In this document: piece by piece, positions 1 to 6,770 of the stretch | Layout: every line of letters begins with the position of its first letter | Numbering within the stretch: the first letter of the stretch is position 1 | NCBI GenBank assembly: GCA_905372235.1 | Contig: CAJPOF010000017.1 | Span: forward strand, 1-37,230 | DNA: 37,230 bases | Reading direction: 5' to 3' | Source: an uncultured Treponema sp. | GTDB lineage: Bacteria; Spirochaetota; Spirochaetia; Treponematales; Treponemataceae | The notes under the pieces: model-generated | Told to the model about the DNA's origin: nothing | The model's input: the letters and a program-made list of their open reading frames with translations, nothing else | Databases searched by the model: none | Position numbers and translations under genes: made by a program

Positions 1-15
1 GGGGGGGGGGGGGGG
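1..15. repeat. poly-G tract at window edge
   Basis: The window opens with 15 consecutive G. The tract may extend to the left, out of view. It resembles the 13-G tract at 19437-19449 but is not followed by a good -10 box or a rightward gene, because the nearest gene (178-885) points towards it. It could be a phase-variable tract belonging to a gene off the left end, or a sequencing or contig-end artefact. From 16 to 177 I see only AT-rich sequence with no gene. Confidence 0.6.
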
Positions 16-177
16 TAATTTAGTGGTGTTTGGCATTTTTGTCAAGTCCTCTATGGAATAGATTTATAAATATTTTATAACGATATTTACGATAGCGCAA
101 CAAATTTAGAGAAAAACCACTTAATTAAAGAACAAACTGCCTTTCAAAAATTCAAAAAACGAATTCCTTCTATCTAT

Positions 178-885
178 CTATTCGTTGCGTTTGTAAAAGA
201 ATACTTCGGTTCGGTCTTCGTCTCGAAGTCCTTTCAAGTGCTTCAGCTCTTTTATTAAGGATGGCGTTTTTAAAGCGGTTGTCTCAAAATATTTTTTTTC
301 AGCCAGCATTTTGTTTATTATCAACTGATCCGGACCTGCAATTGTTTGTAGCCTGCACGCAAGGTTTATTCCATAGCCGAAATAATCACGATATTTAAGC
401 GACGACATTTCCGCCGAAATCTCATATTTATAAATCATTTCCTGAACCAGCGCACCGCCCAATCCCAGTTCCGGATATGTTGTAAACAGTTCTTCTTTCA
501 CAAAGCTCAAATATGAATTGAAAACCATTTGCGCTTCTTCAATGGCGACCGAATCCGCAGAATCCCAAATGACCAACGCACCGTCGCCAAGAAGTTTGTA
601 ATAAGAGCAGTTTGTTCCGAATTGATTCACACACGACAAAAAATTTGACGTGAACGAAGTCAACATGCTGAAAACGGTCTGCTCTTCGTGCTTGCAAAGA
701 AAGTTGCTGAAATTCCGTATGTCAATGCACAGGATAAGGGCTTCGGGTTCGGTTTGCCCGATATACACATTGTCGAAAATGTCGACAGGCATTTTTTTAA
801 GCCCTTGCAGAACCGCCGCATCAAGCTCGACGTTTCCATTTTCTTTTAAACCCAATCCGAGTGTCCGTAAATCCTCACTTTTCAT
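178..885 (-). CDS. class III adenylate/guanylate cyclase domain protein
   Basis: This is a 235-residue soluble protein made almost entirely of one class III nucleotidyl cyclase homology domain. Numbered from the ATG at 885, the two metal-binding aspartates are visible as D55 (IDIRNF) and D101 (KLLGDG). The lysine of that motif is K97, and the transition-state pair is N174 and R178 (GINLACR). All key residues appear present, so it could be catalytic, making cAMP or cGMP, but the substrate cannot be told. There is no sensor, HAMP or membrane segment. An ATG three codons upstream (894) overlaps a TATAAT -10 box and so should not be in the transcript; 885 is the better start. It stands alone, and its 3' end faces the window edge. 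Confidence 0.75.
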   Translation of the reverse strand: MKSEDLRTLGLGLKENGNVELDAAVLQGLKKMPVDIFDNVYIGQTEPEALILCIDIRNFSNFLCKHEEQTVFSMLTSFTSNFLSCVNQFGTNCSYYKLLGDGALVIWDSADSVAIEEAQMVFNSYLSFVKEELFTTYPELGLGGALVQEMIYKYEISAEMSSLKYRDYFGYGINLACRLQTIAGPDQLIINKMLAEKKYFETTALKTPSLIKELKHLKGLRDEDRTEVFFYKRNE

Positions 886-898
886 AAAATACATTATA
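886..898 (-). promoter_or_regulatory. -10 box of leaderless cyclase promoter
   Basis: On the minus strand a perfect TATAAT (898-893) lies 7 nt before the ATG at 885, with no Shine-Dalgarno sequence. Transcription would start at or next to the A of the start codon. No strong -35 was recognised. Confidence 0.45.
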
Positions 899-1106
899 CA
901 TTAAAAATATGGAAAACACACTTATAAAAATAAAATATTGCATAATATTCAGGGCGTTCCCGTTGTAAAAAGACTGAACTTTTTGCCCCTCGGTCTATCC
1001 GTTCCAAATAAAAGCGAAAATAAACGTCCCCTTTTTGCAAAAAAACATTTCTTCTAACAGAAAAGAAGCGGCGCAGTCATTTTTGACGTATGGAAAATTA
1101 AAATTA

Positions 1107-1135
1107 TTGTCCGGATTCATTTCATGTTGTAAAAT
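1107..1135 (+). promoter_or_regulatory. sigma70-type promoter of exported protein gene
   Basis: TTGTCC (1107-1112), a 17-bp spacer and TAAAAT (1130-1135). The predicted start near 1142 leaves a short leader holding the GGGGAG ribosome-binding site. The rest of the 886-1155 gap is AT-rich with nothing else recognised. Confidence 0.4.
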
Positions 1136-1155
1136 ATCCGTGCAAGGGGAGTCTT

Positions 1156-2451
1156 ATGAAAAAAAATGTATTTTCCGTATTTTTTCTTGTTTTCTTGATT
1201 CCTGCGTTCGCAAGGGAATTTACGCTTTCCGATGCGACAGGTCATCCTGTTATTTTTTACGAATCCAAAGACGGGCTTGAAATTTCCGTAGCGGCAAGGA
1301 ATATTTTGTCCGAGCGAAAGATTCGCTATGTTGTCGGGATAAAGAACAACGGTTCTGACGACTTTTATTTTGACGAAAAATCGATTTCCGTTCTGCAAGG
1401 AGATTACGGAACGGATTCTTGGTCGTATTTGAACTATTATAATGCGTCCGCTTACTACGCCATGAAGGAAGCCGAATACAATGCGACTGCCGTTGTTGCC
1501 GGCGTGGGGCTGGGGCTTATTTTCCTTGACCTGCTTTTGGACGCAATCCCGAGTTTTCATTATTCTTCCCACGGGTATTATGCGCCGTCACATCCGCCCC
1601 GACGATTCCGCCCCTATGATTCGCTTTTTGCGACTTGGCTTGATGTCGGAATTTCAACCGCTGTAATTTCGTCGTTGATGGACGACTTTGACTACAATCC
1701 GGGACATTTGAAAAATGCGTTGCTTTTCAGCAAAAAAATTGCGCCCGGCGAGAGCGAAAGCGGTTATTTTGTCGCTGACGTGGGAACAGGTCCGGACTAC
1801 AAGGTTCGTATAGATATTTCGAAAGACGAGGCTGCCGAGTTTGTCTTTTTGAGAAGCGACCGCAAAGAGATTTTGCATCCGTGGTCAGACCCCAAGACAT
1901 CACGGCACAGTTTTTCGTATGGAATTTTCTTTCCGATGGAAGGTTATAATTTTTCAGCAAATTATATTTGGGGCGGTCAACCTGTCGGTTCATATTTGTC
2001 GTTCAATGCCCAAATAGACGGAATTGCGGATTCTCGTCCCTTGGGAGAAATCAACGGTTCTAATTTGGTTGTTTTTACCGACGAATATTACAAAGACCGT
2101 TATCCCAAAGGCTCGGCGTCGTTCGTTCCCGACGGAAAATCATTTTCTGATGTGGTCGGATTCACCGCCGGAATCTCCGTAAAGACCGTTCCGCACACAT
2201 GGCTTTTGCTTGGCTGCGGAATTGATGTCGAGACTTTGTGTTTACGGGGAACTATAAAAGATTCTTCAAACGCAGTTATTGTTGAAAACGCATGGGTTTA
2301 CAACAGCCGCGGAAACGTGTACGCCGTTCCTCAGGTGGGCTTTAACGCTGTGTTCAATTTTCTGAATTTCGGCGGAACGTTCAGTTGGCGGTTAGGCGAG
2401 GGCGCAAAATCAGGGCCTTTGTACGGTGCGTTTGTGGGGTTTTCATTTTGA
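1156..2451 (+). CDS. exported, probable outer-membrane beta-barrel protein
   Basis: This 431-residue protein is not recognised as a named family. It starts with a clear signal peptide (MKKN, a hydrophobic core to about residue 17, then AFA-R as a likely cleavage site). Early on (residues about 30-70) there is a domain with alternating strands. One hydrophobic stretch near residues 110-130 is rich in G, L and V. The C-terminal 200 residues show alternating aromatic and polar strands and end in FVGFSF, the terminal-phenylalanine signature of outer-membrane barrels. The start is supported by GGGGAG 8 nt before the ATG. It could be a surface or envelope protein; the function is unknown. The next gene is convergent and ends 13 bp away. 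Confidence 0.6.
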   Translation: MKKNVFSVFFLVFLIPAFAREFTLSDATGHPVIFYESKDGLEISVAARNILSERKIRYVVGIKNNGSDDFYFDEKSISVLQGDYGTDSWSYLNYYNASAYYAMKEAEYNATAVVAGVGLGLIFLDLLLDAIPSFHYSSHGYYAPSHPPRRFRPYDSLFATWLDVGISTAVISSLMDDFDYNPGHLKNALLFSKKIAPGESESGYFVADVGTGPDYKVRIDISKDEAAEFVFLRSDRKEILHPWSDPKTSRHSFSYGIFFPMEGYNFSANYIWGGQPVGSYLSFNAQIDGIADSRPLGEINGSNLVVFTDEYYKDRYPKGSASFVPDGKSFSDVVGFTAGISVKTVPHTWLLLGCGIDVETLCLRGTIKDSSNAVIVENAWVYNSRGNVYAVPQVGFNAVFNFLNFGGTFSWRLGEGAKSGPLYGAFVGFSF

Positions 2452-2464
2452 CAGCGATTTTTAG

Positions 2465-2953
2465 TCAGTCGTCTTGACCAAGGATTTTGTACAGAAGCGC
2501 ATAAAGATTTTCGACTTCCTTTTTAGAAAGATTTACGCAGGTTTCCATCTGTTCAGGAATTTCCAGTGCTTTTTCTTTCATTTTTTCACCTTTTTTCGTC
2601 GTTTCGATAAAGACGATTCGCTCGTCATCTTTATTGCGAGTTCGGGTAACAAGTCCTTTTTTTTCCATGCTTTTAAGAAGCGGCGAAAGCGTTCCCGTGT
2701 CAAGGAACAGATGCTTTCCAAGTTCGCCGATGTTCAGTTTTCGGTGTTCCCAAAGAACCATCATCGCAATGTATTGCGTGTATGTAAGATTCAGTTTTTT
2801 CAATAACGGGGTGTATTTCCGTAAAATCTCCTTCGAGGCGGCGTATAGCGGAAAGCAAAGTTGGTTCTTCAGTTTAAGGCAATAAAACTTGTCATCGGAA
2901 TCCTCTGCAGAATTTTCATCTTTTTTTTCGGACGGATTTTCTCGCATTGACAT
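2465..2953 (-). CDS. MarR-family, OhrR-like peroxide-sensing repressor
   Basis: This 162-residue winged-helix regulator has the OhrR-type N-terminal helix: the segment NQLCFPLYAASKE carries the single reactive cysteine that senses organic hydroperoxides in OhrR. The core continues with the TYTQYIAMMVLWEH helix, the recognition region (LFLDTGTLSPLLKSMEKKGL) and the wing (RTRNKDDERIVFIETT). It has an acidic N-terminal extension of about 20 residues. The start at 2953 is supported by GGGGAGA upstream, with an alternative ATG at 2947. It is divergent from the glutaredoxin-like gene at 3098. A palindrome over its own -10 region suggests autorepression. No ohr peroxidase gene is in the window, so the OhrR assignment rests on sequence alone. 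Confidence 0.75.
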   Translation of the reverse strand: MSMRENPSEKKDENSAEDSDDKFYCLKLKNQLCFPLYAASKEILRKYTPLLKKLNLTYTQYIAMMVLWEHRKLNIGELGKHLFLDTGTLSPLLKSMEKKGLVTRTRNKDDERIVFIETTKKGEKMKEKALEIPEQMETCVNLSKKEVENLYALLYKILGQDD

Positions 2954-2986
2954 TATATCTTCTCCCCAATATATTGTATTAAATAT

Positions 2987-3023
2987 TTATGTACATAATA
3001 TTGTGTTCGATATAATTGGTCAA
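2987..3023 (-). promoter_or_regulatory. ohrR-like promoter with palindromic operator
   Basis: On the minus strand, TTGACC (3023-3018), a 17-bp spacer and TATTAT (3000-2995) form a good promoter for the MarR-family gene. A perfect 12-bp palindrome TTATGTACATAA (2987-2998) overlaps the -10 box and start point, and a second palindrome CAATATATTG lies at 2967-2976. A TATAAT at 3011-3016 on the plus strand may serve the divergent gene. Repressor binding here would affect both directions. Confidence 0.5.
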
Positions 3024-3097
3024 TGAACACATGAATCTTTTTGTTTGAGATTTGTGTTTTGCTCAAAGGAACGCAAAAATTAATGGGGGTGCGAAAA

Positions 3098-3415
3098 ATG
3101 ATTAAAGTCTACGGAAGCAAGTTTTGTCCCGACTGCGTGAACTGCGAGCTGAATTTCAAGACTTATGGAATTGAGTTTGAATATTTTGATATAAACGAGG
3201 GGCTTAGAAATCTTAAAAAATTTTTGATTTTGCGAGATTCCGAACCGGTGTTCGAAAGGCTGAAGGCGATCCATGATATAGGAATTCCCGCTTGCGTTGA
3301 CGAGGACGGAACTGTTTTTACGGATTGGGAAAGTTACGTGGAGCGGCTTGGGCATAAAGTGATTTCAGGAGAACCCGTTGGAAAAGCGTGCAGCATAAAC
3401 GGAAAAGGCTGCTGA
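3098..3415 (+). CDS. glutaredoxin-related small redox protein
   Basis: This 105-residue protein has a thioredoxin/glutaredoxin-like fold. It begins with the strand MIKVYGSKFCPDC, giving a CXXC active site at C10 and C13 plus C16. It continues with EYFDI and the GIPACVDEDG segment, which corresponds to the cis-proline loop of glutaredoxins. It ends with a further cysteine pair (ACSINGKGC). The start at 3098 is chosen because a GGGGG run sits about 8 nt upstream and the protein then begins exactly at the first strand; an upstream TTG at 3041 would add an unrelated 19-residue tail. It is divergent from the OhrR-like regulator, which suggests thiol-stress control. The 3416-3546 gap to the next, convergent gene shows no clear terminator. 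Confidence 0.7.
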   Translation: MIKVYGSKFCPDCVNCELNFKTYGIEFEYFDINEGLRNLKKFLILRDSEPVFERLKAIHDIGIPACVDEDGTVFTDWESYVERLGHKVISGEPVGKACSINGKGC

Positions 3416-3546
3416 TTTAAGGCGGGCAGGGCGGAACTTGATTCTTGCCGGAAAATTGTATTTTTTTGCTTTGGCTGGAAATATTTCGCGCCGAAGTTGG
3501 CGTGTTTCCCGTGCGGTGCGTTTTGTCCCGCTTGTTGCAATTTTAT

Positions 3547-5451
3547 TTATTGATGAAAATTCTTTACATATTCGATAAAATCCGCTCGTGGCATGGCTTT
3601 TGAAAAATAGTATCCCTGAATCAAGTTTGCGCCCGCACTTGTAACAAAGTCCAGTTGCTCTTTTGTTTCTACGCCTTCCTGGATTATGTTGTAGCCAAGG
3701 CTTCTGAACGTTTTTATCGTGGATTCCAAAAGAATTTTTGTGTCGTTGTCTAAACTTGATTTCCACAGAATGCTTGCGTCCATTTTTATGCTCAGATATT
3801 TTACAGCCATTATGTTCGTGATGTTCGAGTAGCCTGTTCCATAGTCGTCGAGGGAAAACGAAAATCCGATTTCGGTAAGTTGCTCCATTACATTCGAGAA
3901 TTCCGGGGATTCTGCCGGAGTGGAACTTTCCGTTATTTCAAGATTTATCATCGAGGCGGGGACATCGTATTTTTCAAGGATTGACTTGTAACATTCGGCA
4001 AGCCCTTTTGACATCAACTGGAAAAGCGAAAGATTTACTTCCACGTATTTTATCCCGAGCGATTTGAAGTCCCATTCTTTGATGTCTTTGCAGACTTTTT
4101 CGAAAACGATTGTCGAGATTGAAACTATGCTTCCGTTCTGCTCTGAAATTGGAATGAATTCTTCCGAGCCGATTGGACCCAATTTTTCGTCCTTTAGCCG
4201 GCAAAGAGCTTCGCACGAGATGATTTTTTGCGTGGACTTGTCCCAAATCGGCTGGTAATAGACTTCAAAACTTTTTGCCTGAATCGCTCTGTATATCGCT
4301 TCTTCGACCAAACCGCTTCGTCTTATGAAATTGAGATTTTTTCCTTGAAGGACGGTCATCTGGTGGTTTACTTTTCTTGGTCTGTATTCTGCCAGCTGGA
4401 AACTCAACTTCGGGGATTCCAGTTCTTCTGGGACTTTGGCGACTGAAATTATGGTTCTGAATTCGATTCGGTATGTATCCGCTTTAAGCAATTTTTCAAA
4501 ATGCTTTTTGATTTTTCCTACGATTTCTTTTGTCTGCTTTCTTTCGTCCACAATAAGAATGAATGTGTCAAAGTCATATCGGTAAAGTTCCGAACGGGGG
4601 GCGAATTCTTCCAGCGATTTTATTATGTAATTTATAAGCCGTTCCAAATGGTTTTCGGGAAGAAGATGTTCGTAATACGACAGATTCAAAAATCGTATGT
4701 TTATGACGGAATATCTGCAGCCGTAGCGTTCGTAGAGGCTTACGTTCAGTTTGTATGAAATCTGATTCGGGAGTTTTGTGGGCATATCTATAAGCCCGTC
4801 GTTGCTGTCGAATGTCAAAAGTATTCCGATTAAAGAAATTGTTTCAAGAAAACATTCTATTTCAAGCATCGGAAAGAACGCCTGCACGACAATTCCCACC
4901 ACAACAAGAATCAGGAATATATGGAAGCCTCTCATATATCGGTTTTTGAGGATTTCCCATGTTTTTGCCAGCGAACGGATGGCGTATGCATAATAAATCA
5001 CAGCAACCGCATAAAGGACAATCACGCCCCATTGTCTATGGTAGATTCCATCTTGGTCGTGCATGAACACCAAGTGGAACATTGGCGTAAGTAATATCAA
5101 TAGTTCCGCCAAAGCCAAAGGAATCCAATATATCACGTAGAATTTTTTGGTTCTGTTTTTTGCCGCCCCGTTTATCAGCATTACGTACATGCAGAAAAGC
5201 GGAGTTAAAAGCGTATGCAGAACAAAGTAAATAATGGATTCGATTTCGTTTACAAGCCATATGCTTGACGGGTTGTGTTCTATAATGATTGGAGCAAGAA
5301 CGCTTACAAGTCCGGTTATGAACAGATTCCACAGGACTAAGGTGATTATGCTGTATTGAACGGTTCTCCTATATTTTTTGTATAGCCGGAAAATAATGCA
5401 TACAAGGCTAAGAATTGCTGTTGCTAAATAAAGCCCGTCGTTTATGTTCAC
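3547..5451 (-). CDS. membrane EAL-domain c-di-GMP phosphodiesterase
   Basis: This 634-residue protein would degrade c-di-GMP. Residues 1-215 form about seven membrane helices with no recognisable periplasmic domain. Residues about 235-385 look like a degenerate GGDEF domain: the place of the GGDEF loop reads YRYDFDTF, so cyclase activity is not expected. Residues about 390-634 are an EAL domain with the key motifs intact: EALCR, NLEITES, DDYGTGYS, KMDAS, QEGVET and QGYYFSK. The start is a GTG with GGAGGAG a few bases upstream. It appears monocistronic, with convergent and divergent neighbours. The N-terminal region may sense a membrane or intracellular signal. Confidence 0.85.
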   Translation of the reverse strand: MNINDGLYLATAILSLVCIIFRLYKKYRRTVQYSIITLVLWNLFITGLVSVLAPIIIEHNPSSIWLVNEIESIIYFVLHTLLTPLFCMYVMLINGAAKNRTKKFYVIYWIPLALAELLILLTPMFHLVFMHDQDGIYHRQWGVIVLYAVAVIYYAYAIRSLAKTWEILKNRYMRGFHIFLILVVVGIVVQAFFPMLEIECFLETISLIGILLTFDSNDGLIDMPTKLPNQISYKLNVSLYERYGCRYSVINIRFLNLSYYEHLLPENHLERLINYIIKSLEEFAPRSELYRYDFDTFILIVDERKQTKEIVGKIKKHFEKLLKADTYRIEFRTIISVAKVPEELESPKLSFQLAEYRPRKVNHQMTVLQGKNLNFIRRSGLVEEAIYRAIQAKSFEVYYQPIWDKSTQKIISCEALCRLKDEKLGPIGSEEFIPISEQNGSIVSISTIVFEKVCKDIKEWDFKSLGIKYVEVNLSLFQLMSKGLAECYKSILEKYDVPASMINLEITESSTPAESPEFSNVMEQLTEIGFSFSLDDYGTGYSNITNIMAVKYLSIKMDASILWKSSLDNDTKILLESTIKTFRSLGYNIIQEGVETKEQLDFVTSAGANLIQGYYFSKAMPRADFIEYVKNFHQ

Positions 5452-5556
5452 CCGTCTCCTCCCGAATACTTTTCGTATTGTCTGTGATTCTACTCCTATA
5501 ATTCAAATCCTGCTAGTGTGTATGACAATAAATTCGGCATTTTTAATGCGGAAGTG

Positions 5557-5565
5557 TGCTACAAT
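5557..5565 (+). promoter_or_regulatory. extended -10 of a leaderless promoter
   Basis: TGCTACAAT is an extended -10 element (TG at 5557-5558, TACAAT 5560-5565). It ends 6 nt before the ATG at 5572, with no Shine-Dalgarno sequence between, so the mRNA is predicted to be leaderless. Confidence 0.45.
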
Positions 5566-5571
5566 TGATTC

Positions 5572-6561
5572 ATGAAAAATTTGATTTCAAGGCAGAAAAT
5601 CCTGAATTCGGCAAAAATGGCGGCGGCGGCAATCGGCGCTGTGCTTGCGGCGCTTGCTTTGAAGCTCGATTTTTCCGTTTCCGCAGGAATTGTGGCGATT
5701 CTTTCGATTCAGCCCACAAAAAAAGAGACGATACGGACGGGGCTTTCAAGATTTTATGCGTTCGTGAGTGCGCTTTTTATTTCGTTTTTTTGTTACAAAA
5801 TTTTCGGATTTTCGAACATGGCGTTTTTTGTTTACACCGGACTTTTCATAGTCATCTGTCAGATTTTCGGCTGGTATTCAGCCATTGCCATGGATTCGGT
5901 TCTGATTTCTCATTTCATTCTGTTTGGGAAAATGGGATTTTACGAATTGCGGAATGAAATTCTTCTTTTTGCGATAGGCGTGGGCTTCGGAGTTTTGATG
6001 AATCTTTTCCTCAAAAAGAACGTTCCGTATATCGAAAGGCTTAAAAAAGAAGCCGACAGGCAAATAAAATATGTCCTTCATAAAATGTCAAAGCGAATTC
6101 TTGATCCGTGGGCAGAGCCTTGCGACGGAAAATATTTTGAGATTTTGGACAAGGCGATTTTTGAGGCGCAAAATGCCGCCATGGAAAATTACAACAATCA
6201 GCTTGGAAAAAAAGACGTTTTTGACGGCGAATATATTTCCATGAGAAAAGAACAGCGGGACGTTCTTCTTGAAATCTACAAAAGTCTGATTGATATAAAA
6301 ACCGTCCCGTCAACGGCGGCTCTTGTCTCCGATTTTTTTGAGAAAGTTTCGGTCGAATACGAAACCAAAAACGATGTCAGGACATTGCTGAAGGAACTTC
6401 AAGAAATCCGTGCATCCATGAAGGAAAAGCCGCTCCCCGAAAATCGGGCGGAATTCGAGGATAGGGCAATGCTTTTTGTGATTCTAAAACGTATGGAAGA
6501 ATTCCTTGCGATTAAAAGGGATTTTCATTCCAGGTTCGCAGAAAAATTGGCGAATCTTTAG
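5572..6561 (+). CDS. aromatic acid exporter family 1 (ArAE/DUF939-type) membrane protein
   Basis: This 329-residue protein has an N-terminal half of about five or six membrane helices. The segment SVSAGIVAILSIQPTKKETIRTG is typical of the aromatic acid exporter (FUSC-like) superfamily. The C-terminal half (from about residue 150) is a long soluble alpha-helical region, the cytoplasmic domain of this family. The likely role is efflux of an organic acid or related compound, but no substrate can be inferred. Its TAG stop at 6559-6561 overlaps the stop codon of the convergent copA. The start at 5572 directly follows an extended -10 element. Confidence 0.65.
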   Translation: MKNLISRQKILNSAKMAAAAIGAVLAALALKLDFSVSAGIVAILSIQPTKKETIRTGLSRFYAFVSALFISFFCYKIFGFSNMAFFVYTGLFIVICQIFGWYSAIAMDSVLISHFILFGKMGFYELRNEILLFAIGVGFGVLMNLFLKKNVPYIERLKKEADRQIKYVLHKMSKRILDPWAEPCDGKYFEILDKAIFEAQNAAMENYNNQLGKKDVFDGEYISMRKEQRDVLLEIYKSLIDIKTVPSTAALVSDFFEKVSVEYETKNDVRTLLKELQEIRASMKEKPLPENRAEFEDRAMLFVILKRMEEFLAIKRDFHSRFAEKLANL

Positions 6562-6770
6562 TTTTGCGCTATGTATTTGTAACCCGCTTCAAGAATCGCT
6601 TTTTCGAATTCTGCGGAAGGTACTTCCTTCGTCAGTTGAACTACGGCGGTTTTGTTTTCGTGGCTTGCGGCGGCAGAAGCCACCCCGTCGATTTTTTCCA
6701 GTGCCTCTTTTACGTGTCGTTCGCAGTGCTGGCACATCATGCCCTCTATTTTAAGTGTTTTTTCCGTCAT
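6558..6770 (-). CDS. possible separately translated CopZ-like copper chaperone (internal start in copA)
   Basis: An in-frame ATG at 6770 inside copA is preceded by AAAGGAGGT (6783-6775), a near-perfect anti-16S match placed 4 nt before the ATG. It would give a 70-residue protein beginning MTEKTLKIEG with the Cu(I)-binding motif MMCQHC (C13, C16). That is the size and layout of a free CopZ/Atx1-type chaperone. The preceding linker looks like a former intergenic region that has become open. The signal is seen in the sequence; that the short product is made is inference. Alternatively, the site is a relic of a recent copA-copZ gene fusion. Confidence 0.5.
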   Translation of the reverse strand: MTEKTLKIEGMMCQHCERHVKEALEKIDGVASAAASHENKTAVVQLTKEVPSAEFEKAILEAGYKYIAQN

